A stretch of 64,000 nucleotides of DNA, from NCBI GenBank assembly GCA_002700385.1, contig PADC01000006.1, forward strand, positions 558,001-622,000, in the 5' to 3' direction. Positions 25,302-33,248 of the stretch are shown here, piece after piece. Position numbers and translations under genes: made by a program. The stretch is from Cycloclasticus sp. Lineage in GTDB: Bacteria; Pseudomonadota; Gammaproteobacteria; Methylococcales; Cycloclasticaceae. The notes under the pieces are model-generated. The model saw nothing but the letters and a program-made list of their open reading frames with translations. It was not told the DNA's origin and made no database searches. Numbering within the stretch: the first letter of the stretch is position 1; every line of letters begins with the position of its first letter.

Positions 25302-26747
25302 ATGACAAAGCAACATGAACTATGGATAAATGGCGAACACACCAAGCCAGAAAGCGGACAATATTTTGATGTTTTAAACCCGTTAGATGATTCAATTTAT
25401 TGCCAAGCAGCCGAATCAAATCATGCTGACATCAATAAAGCGGTTGAAGCGGCGCATGATTGTTTTCAGACTTATCGAAAAACACTGGCAAAAGATATTG
25501 AAGCCATGTTGTGTAAAGCCGCCGATTTAATGGAAAGAGATCGTGCCGACTTTGCGGATATTTTGATTGACGAAATCGGCTCGCCGGCAAATAAAGCGAA
25601 CTTTGAGATTCAATATGCCATTTCACATTTGCGTGCAGCAGCGGGCGTTGCACGTCGTGTCACAGGGCAAACCATGCCGTCTGACACCCCGGGTCGCCTC
25701 AGCATGAGTGTACGCAAGCCGATAGGCGTCGTTGCTGCCATCACCCCGTTTAATGTCCCGCTCATAAAAGCAGCAAAGTTGGTCGCTTCTCCTCTCGCAA
25801 CGGGTAATACGGTTGTTTTATTGCCATCAGAAGAAGCACCAACGCTTTCATTCCGATTTGCCCAACTACTCCATGAAGCCGGTTTTCCGCCAGGTTCAGT
25901 TAATGTGGTTTCTGGTTTTGGTGTTGATGTGGGTGATACATTAAACAGCCACCCATTAGTTAAAACTGTCATGTTCACCGGCTCTAGCCGTGTGGGTAAG
26001 CACATTGGTGAAATTTGCGGCAAACAAATGAAACATGCCGTATTGGAACTGGGCGGCAAAAGCCCACTGGTGATCCTAAATGATGCCGACCTTAAACTGG
26101 CTGTGAGAACAGCTGTGTTCGGCATGTTTCTATACCAAGGCCAAGCATGTATGGCATCAAGTCGTATCATTGTTGAAGAAGGTATTTATGATAAATTCAT
26201 CGCGGCATACAAAGCCGCTGCAAGCCAGCTATCCATGGGCGATTTACGTGATATGTCTACTATTCTTGGCCCCATTATTTCTCCGCGCCAGCGTGATCGT
26301 GTGCGCAGGCATATCGACAACGCAGTAAAAAATGGTGCCACTATCGAAACCGGTGGTAACTGGCATGAAAACCGATGTGAGCCCACCATTCTTACGGGTA
26401 TTACACAAGCAATGGATGTCTGCTACGAAGAAACCTTTGGTCCGGTCACTTCTGTCTATTCAGTCAAGGATTATGACGCTGCGCTTGCAATGGCGAATGA
26501 CACGCCCTATGGCCTCAGCTCCGCCATCATTACCAACGACTTAAATAAAGCCATGGATTTTGCAGAAAATATTGATGCGGGCATGGTTCATATCAATGCG
26601 CCAACTTTATACGATGAACCTCATGTCCCCTTTGGCGGTACGGGTGACAGTGGTTTTGGCCGCGAAGGAGTGGAAGTCGATGTGGATGCACTGACCGAGT
26701 GGAAATGGATCACCATTCAATTACCGAGCACTGAACTGCCTCACTAA
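25302..26747 (+). CDS. aldehyde dehydrogenase, paralogue (copy 2)
   Basis: 481 residues, the same length as the preceding gene and similar along the whole sequence, including QYFDVLNPLDDS, TPFNVPL, LELGGKSP and YQGQACMASSR. Catalytic Cys and Glu are intact. The cofactor-site segment reads VVLLPSE, again with Leu in place of the usual Lys. The pair must come from a tandem duplication; divergence of the two suggests different aldehyde preferences, for example hydroxybenzaldehyde versus its methoxy form. AAGGACAC precedes the ATG as a modest ribosome site. Confidence 0.85.
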   Translation: MTKQHELWINGEHTKPESGQYFDVLNPLDDSIYCQAAESNHADINKAVEAAHDCFQTYRKTLAKDIEAMLCKAADLMERDRADFADILIDEIGSPANKANFEIQYAISHLRAAAGVARRVTGQTMPSDTPGRLSMSVRKPIGVVAAITPFNVPLIKAAKLVASPLATGNTVVLLPSEEAPTLSFRFAQLLHEAGFPPGSVNVVSGFGVDVGDTLNSHPLVKTVMFTGSSRVGKHIGEICGKQMKHAVLELGGKSPLVILNDADLKLAVRTAVFGMFLYQGQACMASSRIIVEEGIYDKFIAAYKAAASQLSMGDLRDMSTILGPIISPRQRDRVRRHIDNAVKNGATIETGGNWHENRCEPTILTGITQAMDVCYEETFGPVTSVYSVKDYDAALAMANDTPYGLSSAIITNDLNKAMDFAENIDAGMVHINAPTLYDEPHVPFGGTGDSGFGREGVEVDVDALTEWKWITIQLPSTELPH

Positions 26748-26794
26748 CTTACGCTAAGCAATCGACATTTGTTAGAGTGATTCAGGAGAAAATA

Positions 26795-27145
26795 ATGATT
26801 AAATCAGCCAGTGATTTTATAGCCGAAGCTCGACAAATTTGTCGTTGTCTTGACATAACTGATGCTAAACAACTTGCGGACACTGCGGAAAACGTCATTA
26901 TTTTAGATGTCCGCGAACCTCACGAAGCTGCCGAGTCTAAACTTGAAGCGTCCATTAATATTCCGCGGGGTCTGTTAGAAATGAAAGTTCAAAATCATTG
27001 CTGCGAACCTGATTCATTGATACTCATCCATTGTGCTGCTGGTGGACGAGCCACTCTTGCCACAGCCAGATTACAAGAAATGGGCTATACCAATGTACAC
27101 GCGATTACGGCGAAGTTTGAAGATATAAAAAAGGCATTTGGATAA
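26795..27145 (+). CDS. single-domain rhodanese-like sulfurtransferase
   Basis: 116 residues with VIILDVREPHE and the active-site loop HCAAGGRA, where the Cys is the expected persulfide carrier. I chose the ATG at 26795 because CAGGAG lies just upstream and the rhodanese fold starts soon after; the open frame itself reaches back to 26777. It is the last gene of the p-cresol/aldehyde strand and ends before a strong terminator. Its link to aromatic breakdown is unclear; detoxification or sulfur transfer are possible. Confidence 0.85.
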   Translation: MIKSASDFIAEARQICRCLDITDAKQLADTAENVIILDVREPHEAAESKLEASINIPRGLLEMKVQNHCCEPDSLILIHCAAGGRATLATARLQEMGYTNVHAITAKFEDIKKAFG

Positions 27146-27160
27146 AACGCCCCTTCTTAA

Positions 27161-27195
27161 CGAGCTATAAAGCACCCTACTTTATAGCTCGTTTT
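27161..27195 (+). terminator. Rho-independent terminator overlapping the end of the antiporter gene
   Basis: CGAGCTATAAAG and CTTTATAGCTCG are perfect 12-base arms followed by TTTTATTTG on the plus strand. It ends the aldehyde dehydrogenase/rhodanese transcript. The right arm covers the last codons of the converging minus-strand antiporter gene, whose stop is at 27177-27179. Confidence 0.88.
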
Positions 27196-28856
27196 ATTTG
27201 TTCGTAATACCGTCTGGCATAATTTTGTAAGACCCGCTCCCGTTCTTGATCATCAACATTAATTGCAGATAAACCCATCCGAGCCAATTCGAGACTGGCT
27301 TCTATATTTTCAGACACCACTTCCGTTGCGCCCAAGGTTTGGAGCTCTATGCACTCTGCAGAATTATGCCCACGCACATAGATTGAAAGGGTAGGATTAG
27401 CGGCCCTTAGCGTTGAAACAATCAGTTTAGTCGCCTCCAAATCATCCAAGGTAATGATAATAACGCTCGCTTCTTTCGCCCCTATAGAATCCAATAACGA
27501 TTGGTTACATACATCCCCATAAAAAACAGGCAGCCCATCCGAACGTGCTTGATCAACGATTGCTGCATCAACATCAATGCCTACAAATGATTGCCCAGCT
27601 TGATTTAATATTTCACCAATTCGGTGCCCTACTCGGCCAAAACCTGCGATGACAATGGCGCTTTTAGGTACTTTTTCAACAGGCACATCATCGTCAGATT
27701 TATTTTTAGCCAAAATCGAGTTCGCCCAATTTGATAAAACAGGCGTAATAAGCAAACTGATAAGAATAACCAACAATAATTGCTGATGAACAGCCGCGGT
27801 AATAATCTCCGACTCTGAAGCCATCGCAAAGAGCACCAAACCAAACTCACCACTTTGTGCCAAAATAATTGAAACAGCAAAACTCTTTCTTTTTTCTAAA
27901 CCAAACAAACAAACTAATGGGAAGAGAATCACTACTTTTAAAATAACTAGCGAAAGCACCAGCCCCAATGTTAGCCATGGCTTTTCAAATAACAAATTAA
28001 GGTTTAAAGACATTCCCATGGACATAAAAAACAAGCCCAACAACAAGCCCCGGAATGGTTTAATTTCAGAAACAACTTGGTGCTTATAGGAAGAATCAGA
28101 CATCAGCATGCCGGCCATAAAAGCCCCCATCGCCATCGACAAATTAATATGCTCTGCCACCAGAGACACGCCTAGCACTATTAAAATGGCCGAGGCTGTA
28201 AACACTTCGGGGATCTTTGTCTGTGCGATACGGTGAAGAATTGGGTGAAAAAAATAACGGCCGGTTAAAATAACCAGTATCAAAATAATTAAGGCCTCAA
28301 CGAGTGCGAATCCTATGTCACCCCCTAGGTTTAGCGATGGCATTTCCATTAAGGAGACTAGAGCCAATAAAGGAACCACCGCTAAATCTTGCAACAAGAG
28401 TATAGAGAACGAAGTGCGGCCATAAGTAGACCTGAGCAAACGCTGCTCACTGAGCAATTGTAAAACAAAGGCTGTGGATGATAGCGCCAAAGCAGGCCCT
28501 ATGATTAACACTGCACGGGAAGGCAGGTCAAAAACATAATACGCAATGGCTGTAAACACCATGCCTGTCAACAACACCTGAAGTGAACCCAAACCAAAAA
28601 CCAGTCTTTTCATTTGCCAAAGACGCGAAGGTTTTAATTCAATTCCAATGACAAATAATAAAAAAGCGATGCCAATTTCAGCTAAATGGCGAATTTCAGT
28701 TAAATTATCAATTAAACCGAGTCCGGCAGGCCCGACCATCAACCCCGCAATTAAAAACCCTGGAACAGCCCCTAACTTGACGACTTGACAGGCCGGAACA
28801 ACAATAACAGCGGCCGCTAATAAAACAATTAAATCAACAAGGTAATCTGATGTCAC
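27177..28856 (-). CDS. CPA2-family K+(Na+)/H+ antiporter with TrkA-N domain (KefB/YbaL-like)
   Basis: 559 residues: about 12 membrane segments (residues 5-375) then a Rossmann-fold RCK/TrkA-N domain (IVIAGFGRVGHRIGEIL, about residue 400 on). Family features are GPAGLGLI, GALALSSTAFVLQLL and FMSMGMSLNLN. It exchanges cations for protons across the inner membrane, gated by a nucleotide-binding domain. It lies 16 bases after nhaA in the same direction, so the two antiporters form an ion-homeostasis pair fitting a marine or alkaline habitat. The exact ion cannot be told from sequence. Confidence 0.9.
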   Translation of the reverse strand: MTSDYLVDLIVLLAAAVIVVPACQVVKLGAVPGFLIAGLMVGPAGLGLIDNLTEIRHLAEIGIAFLLFVIGIELKPSRLWQMKRLVFGLGSLQVLLTGMVFTAIAYYVFDLPSRAVLIIGPALALSSTAFVLQLLSEQRLLRSTYGRTSFSILLLQDLAVVPLLALVSLMEMPSLNLGGDIGFALVEALIILILVILTGRYFFHPILHRIAQTKIPEVFTASAILIVLGVSLVAEHINLSMAMGAFMAGMLMSDSSYKHQVVSEIKPFRGLLLGLFFMSMGMSLNLNLLFEKPWLTLGLVLSLVILKVVILFPLVCLFGLEKRKSFAVSIILAQSGEFGLVLFAMASESEIITAAVHQQLLLVILISLLITPVLSNWANSILAKNKSDDDVPVEKVPKSAIVIAGFGRVGHRIGEILNQAGQSFVGIDVDAAIVDQARSDGLPVFYGDVCNQSLLDSIGAKEASVIIITLDDLEATKLIVSTLRAANPTLSIYVRGHNSAECIELQTLGATEVVSENIEASLELARMGLSAINVDDQERERVLQNYARRYYEQIKRAIK

Positions 28857-28872
28857 TGGCTATTCAAACGCC

Positions 28873-30078
28873 CTATGCTGATGAGTTTTTGCAATACCGA
28901 AGAATTAGATAACCACCAATACCCGATGCAAAAGACGCCAGCAGAATAGCAAGTCGGTCAGTATAGTGAAAAATACTTCCATCAGTAAATGCCAAAGAAA
29001 CAATAAACAAACTCATGGTAAACCCGATCCCTGTCAAAATAGACACACCATATAACTGCACCCAATTGCTTTCATCAGGCAGGCTTGCCAGCTTCAATTT
29101 AATAGCCAGCCAACTAAACCCAAACACACCAAGCTGCTTACCCAAAAACAAACCAAGAAACACACCTAGGGGTACCGAGCCCGACATTTGCTCTAATGAA
29201 ATATCTCTGACATCAACCCCGGCATTTACAAAAGCAAAGATTGGCAAAATATAAAAAGCCACCCAAAAATGTAACCCGTGTTCGACTTCTTTCAAAGGTG
29301 AAAACCAATGACCATTTTCAGCTTTACCTTTCAGCGGTATTGTAAAAGCCAACGCAACGCCCGCTAAAGTAGCATGAACGCCTGATTTAAGCACACTCAC
29401 CCAAAGTATCGCCCCAACAATGAAATAAGCACTTTTTTTAGCAATGCCCAGCCTATTCATTGCAATGAGTACCGTGAGCGATATTGCGGCAACGGTAATC
29501 GAAAGGGTTGATAGGTCCGCTGTATAAAATAATGCAATAATGACAATAGCACCTAAATCGTCAATAATCGCCAAGGCCATTAAGAACACTTTTAATGAAA
29601 CTGGAACCCGTTTACCAAGCAAAGATAATATCCCCAGCGCAAAGGCAATATCGGTAGCCGTTGGTATCGCCCAGCCATCGAGTGCAGTCGGGTTATCCTG
29701 ATTGATGACGTAATAAAATGCAGCAGGAACAACCATCCCTCCAACAGCAGCAATGCCGGGTAAGGCAATCTGTCTTATGGATGACAAATGCCCTTCCAAA
29801 ATTTCCCGCTTAACCTCCAACCCCACCAATAAAAAGAAAATCGCCATCAAGCCGTCATTGACCCAATGATGCAACGATTTATCGATATCTAAAGAACCCA
29901 CCCTAATTTCAACATGAATATGTAAAAAGTACTCATAAACTGGAGACATAAAGGTATTACTTAAAATAAGCGCTAACACCGTGGCTAACACCAATAAAAT
30001 TCCACCTGATGATTCCTTTTTTATAAACTCCTCTAAAAACGAGCCATTCGCTTTCATTCCTTTTACGCCCATACTCAT
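28873..30078 (-). CDS. nhaA: Na+/H+ antiporter NhaA
   Basis: 401 residues with the NhaA signature: D173 and D174 in LAIIDDLGAIVIIALFY, corresponding to the paired Asp of the ion site, and D143 in ATDIAFALG. Eleven to twelve membrane helices are visible. It exports sodium in return for protons. The start at 30078 gives a ten-residue N-terminal extension before a second Met (residue 8). It is followed by the CPA2 antiporter gene. Confidence 0.95.
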   Translation of the reverse strand: MSMGVKGMKANGSFLEEFIKKESSGGILLVLATVLALILSNTFMSPVYEYFLHIHVEIRVGSLDIDKSLHHWVNDGLMAIFFLLVGLEVKREILEGHLSSIRQIALPGIAAVGGMVVPAAFYYVINQDNPTALDGWAIPTATDIAFALGILSLLGKRVPVSLKVFLMALAIIDDLGAIVIIALFYTADLSTLSITVAAISLTVLIAMNRLGIAKKSAYFIVGAILWVSVLKSGVHATLAGVALAFTIPLKGKAENGHWFSPLKEVEHGLHFWVAFYILPIFAFVNAGVDVRDISLEQMSGSVPLGVFLGLFLGKQLGVFGFSWLAIKLKLASLPDESNWVQLYGVSILTGIGFTMSLFIVSLAFTDGSIFHYTDRLAILLASFASGIGGYLILRYCKNSSA

Positions 30079-30547
30079 TTGTCCCCAACTAAAAATTTAC
30101 GAATTATATTAAGCTTAAATATTAAGCTGCTTATAAAGACGGTACCAAAAAATATTACACTGCATAATTAGTTTGCCTAATTTTCTGTTATTCCTCAAGC
30201 GAGTCTTTAATGTGTAACAATCTGCCTTCAAAATTAAAAACCGAATGATTCCTCTTTACTCTTAACTTAAACACCCAACAGTATAGTACAGATTTTTGCC
30301 CCCACTCATCTGGGTTAACAAAAATCAGGCACTTAAGTATATTGTACGGAACGGGTAGAAAAAGTCGTTTTCGGTATGTGTTAATTTTTGCCTTATACAA
30401 TCAAGGTTAATGGCGAAAATTAAGGAAGGGGAAGCAAGATAGGCCAAGTTAACACAATAAGGCCATTGGTTTTTTAACTATAATGGAAAGTACTTTTAAG
30501 CCTTGTGCTGGCGAGTTATTTAGCATAAGAAAGCATTGAAAATACAG
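30079..30547. other. 469-base intergenic region
   Basis: No gene I can support. A 70-codon frame at 30188-30400 has no family resemblance, unusual composition and no ribosome site. The nhaA promoter should lie near 30080-30180, but I see no convincing boxes. Confidence 0.5.
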
Positions 30548-30582
30548 TCCAGTTTTGCCCTCTTTACCAGGGCAAAACTGGA
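30548..30582 (-). terminator. probable terminator of the porin gene
   Basis: TCCAGTTTTGCCCT and AGGGCAAAACTGGA are perfect 14-base arms with a 7-base loop, 11 bases after the porin stop codon. The following minus-strand sequence (CTGTATTTTC) is only moderately T-rich. Confidence 0.7.
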
Positions 30583-30592
30583 CAATACCGGA

Positions 30593-31789
30593 TTAGAACT
30601 TCATTTCAGCTTGAATCCAGAACTTATCTTTATCTGACTTGCCGCTCGCTACATCACCACGACTATAAGTTGCATACTTAGCTAATACAGTTAGCTGACT
30701 GTTAATCTTTTTAACCGCAACAAAATCTAACTCATCACCATAATCAATACTGCTGTCTTCAGCATCAAACTCATGATAAATCAAAGCCAGCTTAACACCC
30801 GCTACTTTTGTGCTTAGCGTCACAAACGTGTCTTCAAGACCATCGCCAGGTGTTCCTAAGAATTGATCAGCCCAGCCATTAAACGCATGATTTGTACCTA
30901 ATGGTGTTTTGAAAGAAGCACCGTTACTGCCCTCTTGCACTTCATGTGAGATTTTTGCCGTAATGCCCGCAAATGACAACCCACCTTCCAGGAAGTAATA
31001 ATCGACTTCCTCGTCACTTAAGGTGGCTCTATCAATCTCTTGTTGCGCGTATTCAGCGGTATAAAGCACTTTTACACTATCCGAAACCGCCGTTGCGCCT
31101 TTGAAGCGCAGGCCAATGGTATCTCTGTCACTTGTTGCAGAAGCATCATAATCAATAAAGTAACCGTAAGCACTCAAATCACCAAAAGGTAAGCCACTAT
31201 ATTTAATATTAACCAAGGGGATATCCGCCTCAACATTTGTGCCTAAAATTGTCTTAATCGTATCAATATAACCCACTACAATTTTAGTATCCTGCAAGGA
31301 CGTATTAGCAAGAGTTAACGCATCAAAAGTCTGCTCATTCTGGCGCCATCCAACATTACCGATAAAACGCGCATTATCTAAAATGATACGTTGTCGGCCG
31401 AATTTAATCAGCGTATCTTCAAACCCTGAATACGAGATCCAACCCCGATTCAATTCATTATTATCAGGATCAGCAATGACTGAATAGCCAGCGCCATGGC
31501 CTCTTAAATCGTTGTACTCACGATCGCCTAAAGGAATCGTCGATTCAAGTTCGGCAAACGCTTTAAACCCTGCAAAATCTGGCGTCAAATAACCCAAGCG
31601 TGCTCTTAGCGTAAAAGCATCCGCATCTTTTGCGGCAGAATCATCATCAACATCTTCATAACGAAGTCGCGTATCCAGGGTGAGCTTGCCATATTCGGGA
31701 GCGATTAACGGCGAACTGTCCGCGTAGCTTAATGGTGCAGCAACAGATAAAGCAATCGCAGAACTGATGGCTATTTTTTTGAACTTCAT
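30593..31789 (-). CDS. outer-membrane beta-barrel porin
   Basis: 398 residues with a cleavable signal peptide ending near SYADSSP and a body of alternating residues typical of a beta barrel (KLTLDTRLRYEDV, SAYGYFIDYDAS, ISHEVQEGS). It ends in QAEMKF, the C-terminal Phe signal for BAM-dependent insertion. The N-terminal half resembles a family of alginate-export-like or hypothetical porins. It may let aromatic or other small solutes into the periplasm; substrate is not known. A single-gene unit with a hairpin behind it. Confidence 0.82.
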   Translation of the reverse strand: MKFKKIAISSAIALSVAAPLSYADSSPLIAPEYGKLTLDTRLRYEDVDDDSAAKDADAFTLRARLGYLTPDFAGFKAFAELESTIPLGDREYNDLRGHGAGYSVIADPDNNELNRGWISYSGFEDTLIKFGRQRIILDNARFIGNVGWRQNEQTFDALTLANTSLQDTKIVVGYIDTIKTILGTNVEADIPLVNIKYSGLPFGDLSAYGYFIDYDASATSDRDTIGLRFKGATAVSDSVKVLYTAEYAQQEIDRATLSDEEVDYYFLEGGLSFAGITAKISHEVQEGSNGASFKTPLGTNHAFNGWADQFLGTPGDGLEDTFVTLSTKVAGVKLALIYHEFDAEDSSIDYGDELDFVAVKKINSQLTVLAKYATYSRGDVASGKSDKDKFWIQAEMKF

Positions 31790-32366
31790 ATTTATTCCTA
31801 TCTCTGTTAATAAATTGTTATTTACTCATCTAAAAATGATATTCCGCCGCTAAAACTGACTAAATACCCTTATCATAATTTTTCGATAAGCGATAATCAT
31901 GCCAATAATTCTTTCCTGATCGGTAATTGTGTGTTTTTGTATATGACTTTCAACCTGTTACAAATCGAAACCGGTTAAAACCTTAAATTTTTTTTAAGCT
32001 GCATCTTAAAATCGAAAGCCGTTATAAGCTAACTAGAAGGACTGCCGTTAGCTCTATGAGGGCCGTTCGGAAGAATCGTATCTCCGTTAAATAAAGCACT
32101 TTGACTTAAATAATACTCCGGATGTTGTCAAAATCTAACACGACACGTAAGACCTTAAAAAAAACAAGCCAAACCATTCTAAAACCGTGCTTTGCACTGA
32201 AATAAAGCATTTCGCGCTCATTAACTGGTTTTAATGCTTATCGTGGTGCGAAACCTTTATAAATAAACAAAGTTCCAATTCAACTCTATGTTTTTTATTG
32301 AGTTTTTAAATCAGGCATGTATGTTGCTGGGTCGATAATTCATTTAACAACGTTAGGAGAGTCGTA
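31790..32366. other. 577-base divergent region between porin and FNT transporter
   Basis: It must hold promoters for the porin (minus) and the FNT transporter (plus). I see a short hairpin AGCTAAC...GTTAGCT (32028-32053) and a T-rich stretch, but no riboswitch class or promoter I can identify. GGAGAG at 32355-32360 is the FNT ribosome site. Confidence 0.5.
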
Positions 32367-33179
32367 ATGGCATACTTAGAGCCAAGTGAATTTGCAACCA
32401 AAATGGTTGATGCTGGGGAACAAAAGATCTTCATGTCCACTAAAGATACGCTAGTACGGGCTTTTATGGCGGGCGCAATATTGGCTTTAGCCGCTTTTTT
32501 TGCGATTACGGTAATTGTTAAAACAGGCAGCCCTTTAGTCGGTTCCCTACTTTTTCCGGTAGGTTTCATTATGCTTTATCTTATGAAGTTTGACCTGTTA
32601 ACCGGTGTATTTACCTTGGTTCCGTTAACAATTCTTGATAAAAGGCCGGGTTGTACCGTCAAACAAATGCTTAGAAATTGGTGGTTAGTTTTTGTAGGAA
32701 ATTTCGCTGGGGCTTTAACCGTTGCTTTCTTTGCCTCGTTTATTTTAACTTATGGCTATAACACTGATGGAGGCGCGTTAGCTGCTAAAGTAAGCACCAT
32801 TGGTGAATCTAGAACCTTAGGCTATCAATCTCATGGTGCTGACGGATGGTTTACTATTTTTATCCGAGGCATGTTGTGTAACTGGATGGTATCAATGGGT
32901 GTTGTAGGTGCGATGATTTCAACATCGGCCACCAGTAAAATCATGGCCATGTGGATGCCGATCATGCTCTTCTTTTTTATGGGGTTTGAGCACTCTATTG
33001 TTAACATGTTCTTATTCCCATTTTCTATGATCATGGGCGGAGAATTTACCATTGTGGACTACTTTGTTTGGAACGAAATTCCAACGGCCTTAGGTAATTT
33101 GGTTGGCGGTTTCTTATTAGTTGGACTCCCACTATACTGGACGCATGTTAGAACAAACCCTGAGCGAAAAATTAACTAA
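32367..33179 (+). CDS. formate/nitrite transporter family (FNT) channel
   Basis: 270 residues, six membrane segments and the FNT signatures CNWMVSMGV and GFEHSIVNMF, the latter carrying the central His of the pore. FNT proteins move small monovalent anions such as nitrite, formate or hydrosulfide across the inner membrane. Its neighbours are a PP2C-kinase fusion and cyanase, a setting that suggests nitrogen assimilation, and therefore nitrite. It could also move formate. A terminator follows within 40 bases. Confidence 0.9.
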   Translation: MAYLEPSEFATKMVDAGEQKIFMSTKDTLVRAFMAGAILALAAFFAITVIVKTGSPLVGSLLFPVGFIMLYLMKFDLLTGVFTLVPLTILDKRPGCTVKQMLRNWWLVFVGNFAGALTVAFFASFILTYGYNTDGGALAAKVSTIGESRTLGYQSHGADGWFTIFIRGMLCNWMVSMGVVGAMISTSATSKIMAMWMPIMLFFFMGFEHSIVNMFLFPFSMIMGGEFTIVDYFVWNEIPTALGNLVGGFLLVGLPLYWTHVRTNPERKIN

Positions 33180-33212
33180 GCTAGACTCGGTTTTTTTAGG
33201 TAATCAACCGAC

Positions 33213-33246
33213 AAAACCCGTGCTTTTTAAGCACGGGTTTCTTTTT
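33213..33246 (+). terminator. Rho-independent terminator of the FNT gene, directly before the kinase start
   Basis: AAACCCGTGCT and AGCACGGGTTT form perfect 11-base arms, followed by CTTTTT. The terminator's T run ends only about 2 bases before the next ATG at 33249, so it also occupies the place of a ribosome site for the kinase gene. Confidence 0.9.
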
Positions 33247-33248
33247 AT

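Noticed and set aside
30188-30400. 70-codon minus-strand open frame after nhaA
   Set aside because: No ribosome site, no family resemblance and unusual composition; it lies in non-coding DNA between nhaA and the porin.
31790-32366. Riboswitch or structured leader before the FNT gene
   Set aside because: A few short stems are visible, but I could not match the conserved bases of any class I know.
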